Both the position numbers and the translations under genes were made by a program. The notes under the pieces are model-generated. The model did not search any database. It was given only the letters and a program-made list of their open reading frames with translations, and was not told where the DNA came from. A stretch of DNA of 52,847 nucleotides, from assembly GCA_007694055.1 (NCBI GenBank), contig RECK01000134.1, positions 1 to 52,847 on the forward strand. The letters run 5' to 3'. Position 1 is the stretch's first letter. Each line of letters opens with the position of its first letter. Positions 51,690-52,847 of the stretch are shown one piece after another. This stretch comes from Wenzhouxiangella sp. (GTDB taxonomy: Bacteria; Pseudomonadota; Gammaproteobacteria; Xanthomonadales; Wenzhouxiangellaceae).

Positions 51690-52312
51690 ACGCACTATTC
51701 TCCGAAATTGTCGTTATTCCCGTTATTCGCATCGAATCGTCCGAGCGGGCCGTAGAACTGGCCCGAACCCTGGTCGATGCCGGCCTGTCGATGCTGGAAA
51801 TCACCCTGCGCACCCCGGCTGCCCTGGAGGCCATCGAGCGCATCGCCAGCGAAGTGCCGGAAGCAGTGGTCGGCGCCGGCACGGTGCTGTCGGCCAGCGA
51901 CCTGAACCGGGTCGCCCGGGCCGGCGCGCGCTTTGCCATCGCACCCGGCTGTACCCAGACGCTATACCGGGAAAGCAGCGACATGCCCCTGCCCCTGATC
52001 CCGGGGGTGGCCACCATCTCGGAAGTCATGCTCGGCATGGAGCACGGATACGAGCACTTCAAGTTCTTTCCGGCCGAAGCCGCCGGCGGAACAGCCATGC
52101 TCAAGGCCTGGGCCGGCCCCCTGCCCCAGGCCCGTTTCGTACCCACCGGGGGAATCACGATTGACAACGCCCCCAGCTACCTGGCCCTGAGCAACGTATT
52201 GGCGGTAGGCGGCTCCTGGATGGTGCCGGAAGACGCCATTGAAGCTGGCGACTGGACCCGCATCGCCGGCCTGGCACGTGCCTGCGCCGGGCTTCGAGTT
52301 GGTGAGAGGTGA
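51686..52312 (+). CDS. eda: KDPG aldolase (2-dehydro-3-deoxyphosphogluconate aldolase)
   Basis: VVIPVIRIESSERAVELARTLVDAGLSMLEITLRTPAALEAI, VGAGTVLSASDLNRV, FKFFPAEAAGGTAMLKAWAGPLPQARFVPTGGI. Start refined to the ATGA overlap with glk. Confidence 0.95.
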   Translation: MNALFSEIVVIPVIRIESSERAVELARTLVDAGLSMLEITLRTPAALEAIERIASEVPEAVVGAGTVLSASDLNRVARAGARFAIAPGCTQTLYRESSDMPLPLIPGVATISEVMLGMEHGYEHFKFFPAEAAGGTAMLKAWAGPLPQARFVPTGGITIDNAPSYLALSNVLAVGGSWMVPEDAIEAGDWTRIAGLARACAGLRVGER

Positions 52313-52631
52313 GATAAAAGGCAGTCGGCCCTCCCCAATCGCTCAGCATGGGCCCTGGCCGGGCTGGGCCGGGCTACGGGGGGATATTGAAGTTTGCTCA
52401 TAAGGTGCGAGCGGAGCTGGAAACCCTGACGCGGTCTATTGCCATATTTGAAGTTGAGGATGATGTACTGACTGCACCTGCATTGCAGTCTCTGCGCCAG
52501 AAAGTCTGTGAGCGCTGTATCAAGAGCTCAGCTACTGGCGATCCGCTGAGGAGGCGCTGAGTGCCAAATAGACCCGGGCCCCTTGGTCTGATAGCATCGA
52601 ACCCTGTGGGGCCATTGGCCGGATAATTTTC

Positions 52632-52847
52632 ATGCCTGCAATGGGGTTCGGTATCATGGGAAGGAAGTCAGTTTTCGCATCTCTCCAACGTTTTTCCTGG
52701 CACCACCCTGTGCTTGTCTTGATGGTTTTGCTGGCCTATGGGGCCTCAGTTCACGCTCAGCAAAGCTTCACGGTTGCGGAGGGCGCGATCTACAGTGGCG
52801 CAGCAGCCAATGGCGAAGCACCGTTCTCTCTGTCCGAGCCTCCATCG
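52632..52847 (+). CDS. Partial ORF: N-terminus of an exported protein running off the window
   Basis: ATG at 52632 opens a frame without stop to the window end; contains a signal-peptide-like segment (HPVLVLMVLLAYGASVHAQQ). Absent from the supplied ORF track, probably for lack of a stop. Confidence 0.55.
   Translation, partial: MPAMGFGIMGRKSVFASLQRFSWHHPVLVLMVLLAYGASVHAQQSFTVAEGAIYSGAAANGEAPFSLSEPPS

Noticed and set aside
52348-52560. 70-aa ORF downstream of eda
   Set aside because: No family motif, no clear ribosome-binding site; insufficient evidence to call a gene.

Overview
A 52.8 kb GC-rich window from a gammaproteobacterial chromosome; the taxon is inferred from gene content only. The left half (about 0.5-20 kb) is mostly housekeeping: lolA, ftsK, alanine dehydrogenase, trxB, aat, rhomboid, plsC, hsp20, greB, fumC, mtnA, a PPIase, lpxH, lysS and prfB. 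prfB carries the canonical +1 frameshift site. At 20.3-25.2 kb lies a putative electron-transfer module: a ferric-reductase-like flavoprotein, a cytochrome b5-domain protein, a 10-CXXCH DmsE/MtrA-type cytochrome and an MtrB/PioB-type barrel. At 26.6-29.7 kb a Ser/Thr kinase, preceded by a near-perfect CRP-type palindrome, is coupled by an ATGA overlap to an uncharacterised protein with an apparently degenerate GGDEF-like C-terminus. From 29.7 to 52.3 kb there is a beta-glucan (probably laminarin) utilisation locus: two GPH/MFS transporters, GH3, a bimodular clan-A/GH17-like lipoprotein, a LacI regulator and a TonB-dependent receptor. It continues into halogenase-SapC-cupin-halogenase and then zwf-pgl-edd-glk-eda. 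Five copies of a TGACAGCGCTGTCA-type palindrome sit at the promoters of this locus and define a candidate LacI regulon. No rRNA, tRNA, CRISPR array or transposase was recognised. All calls are by eye, with no database search.
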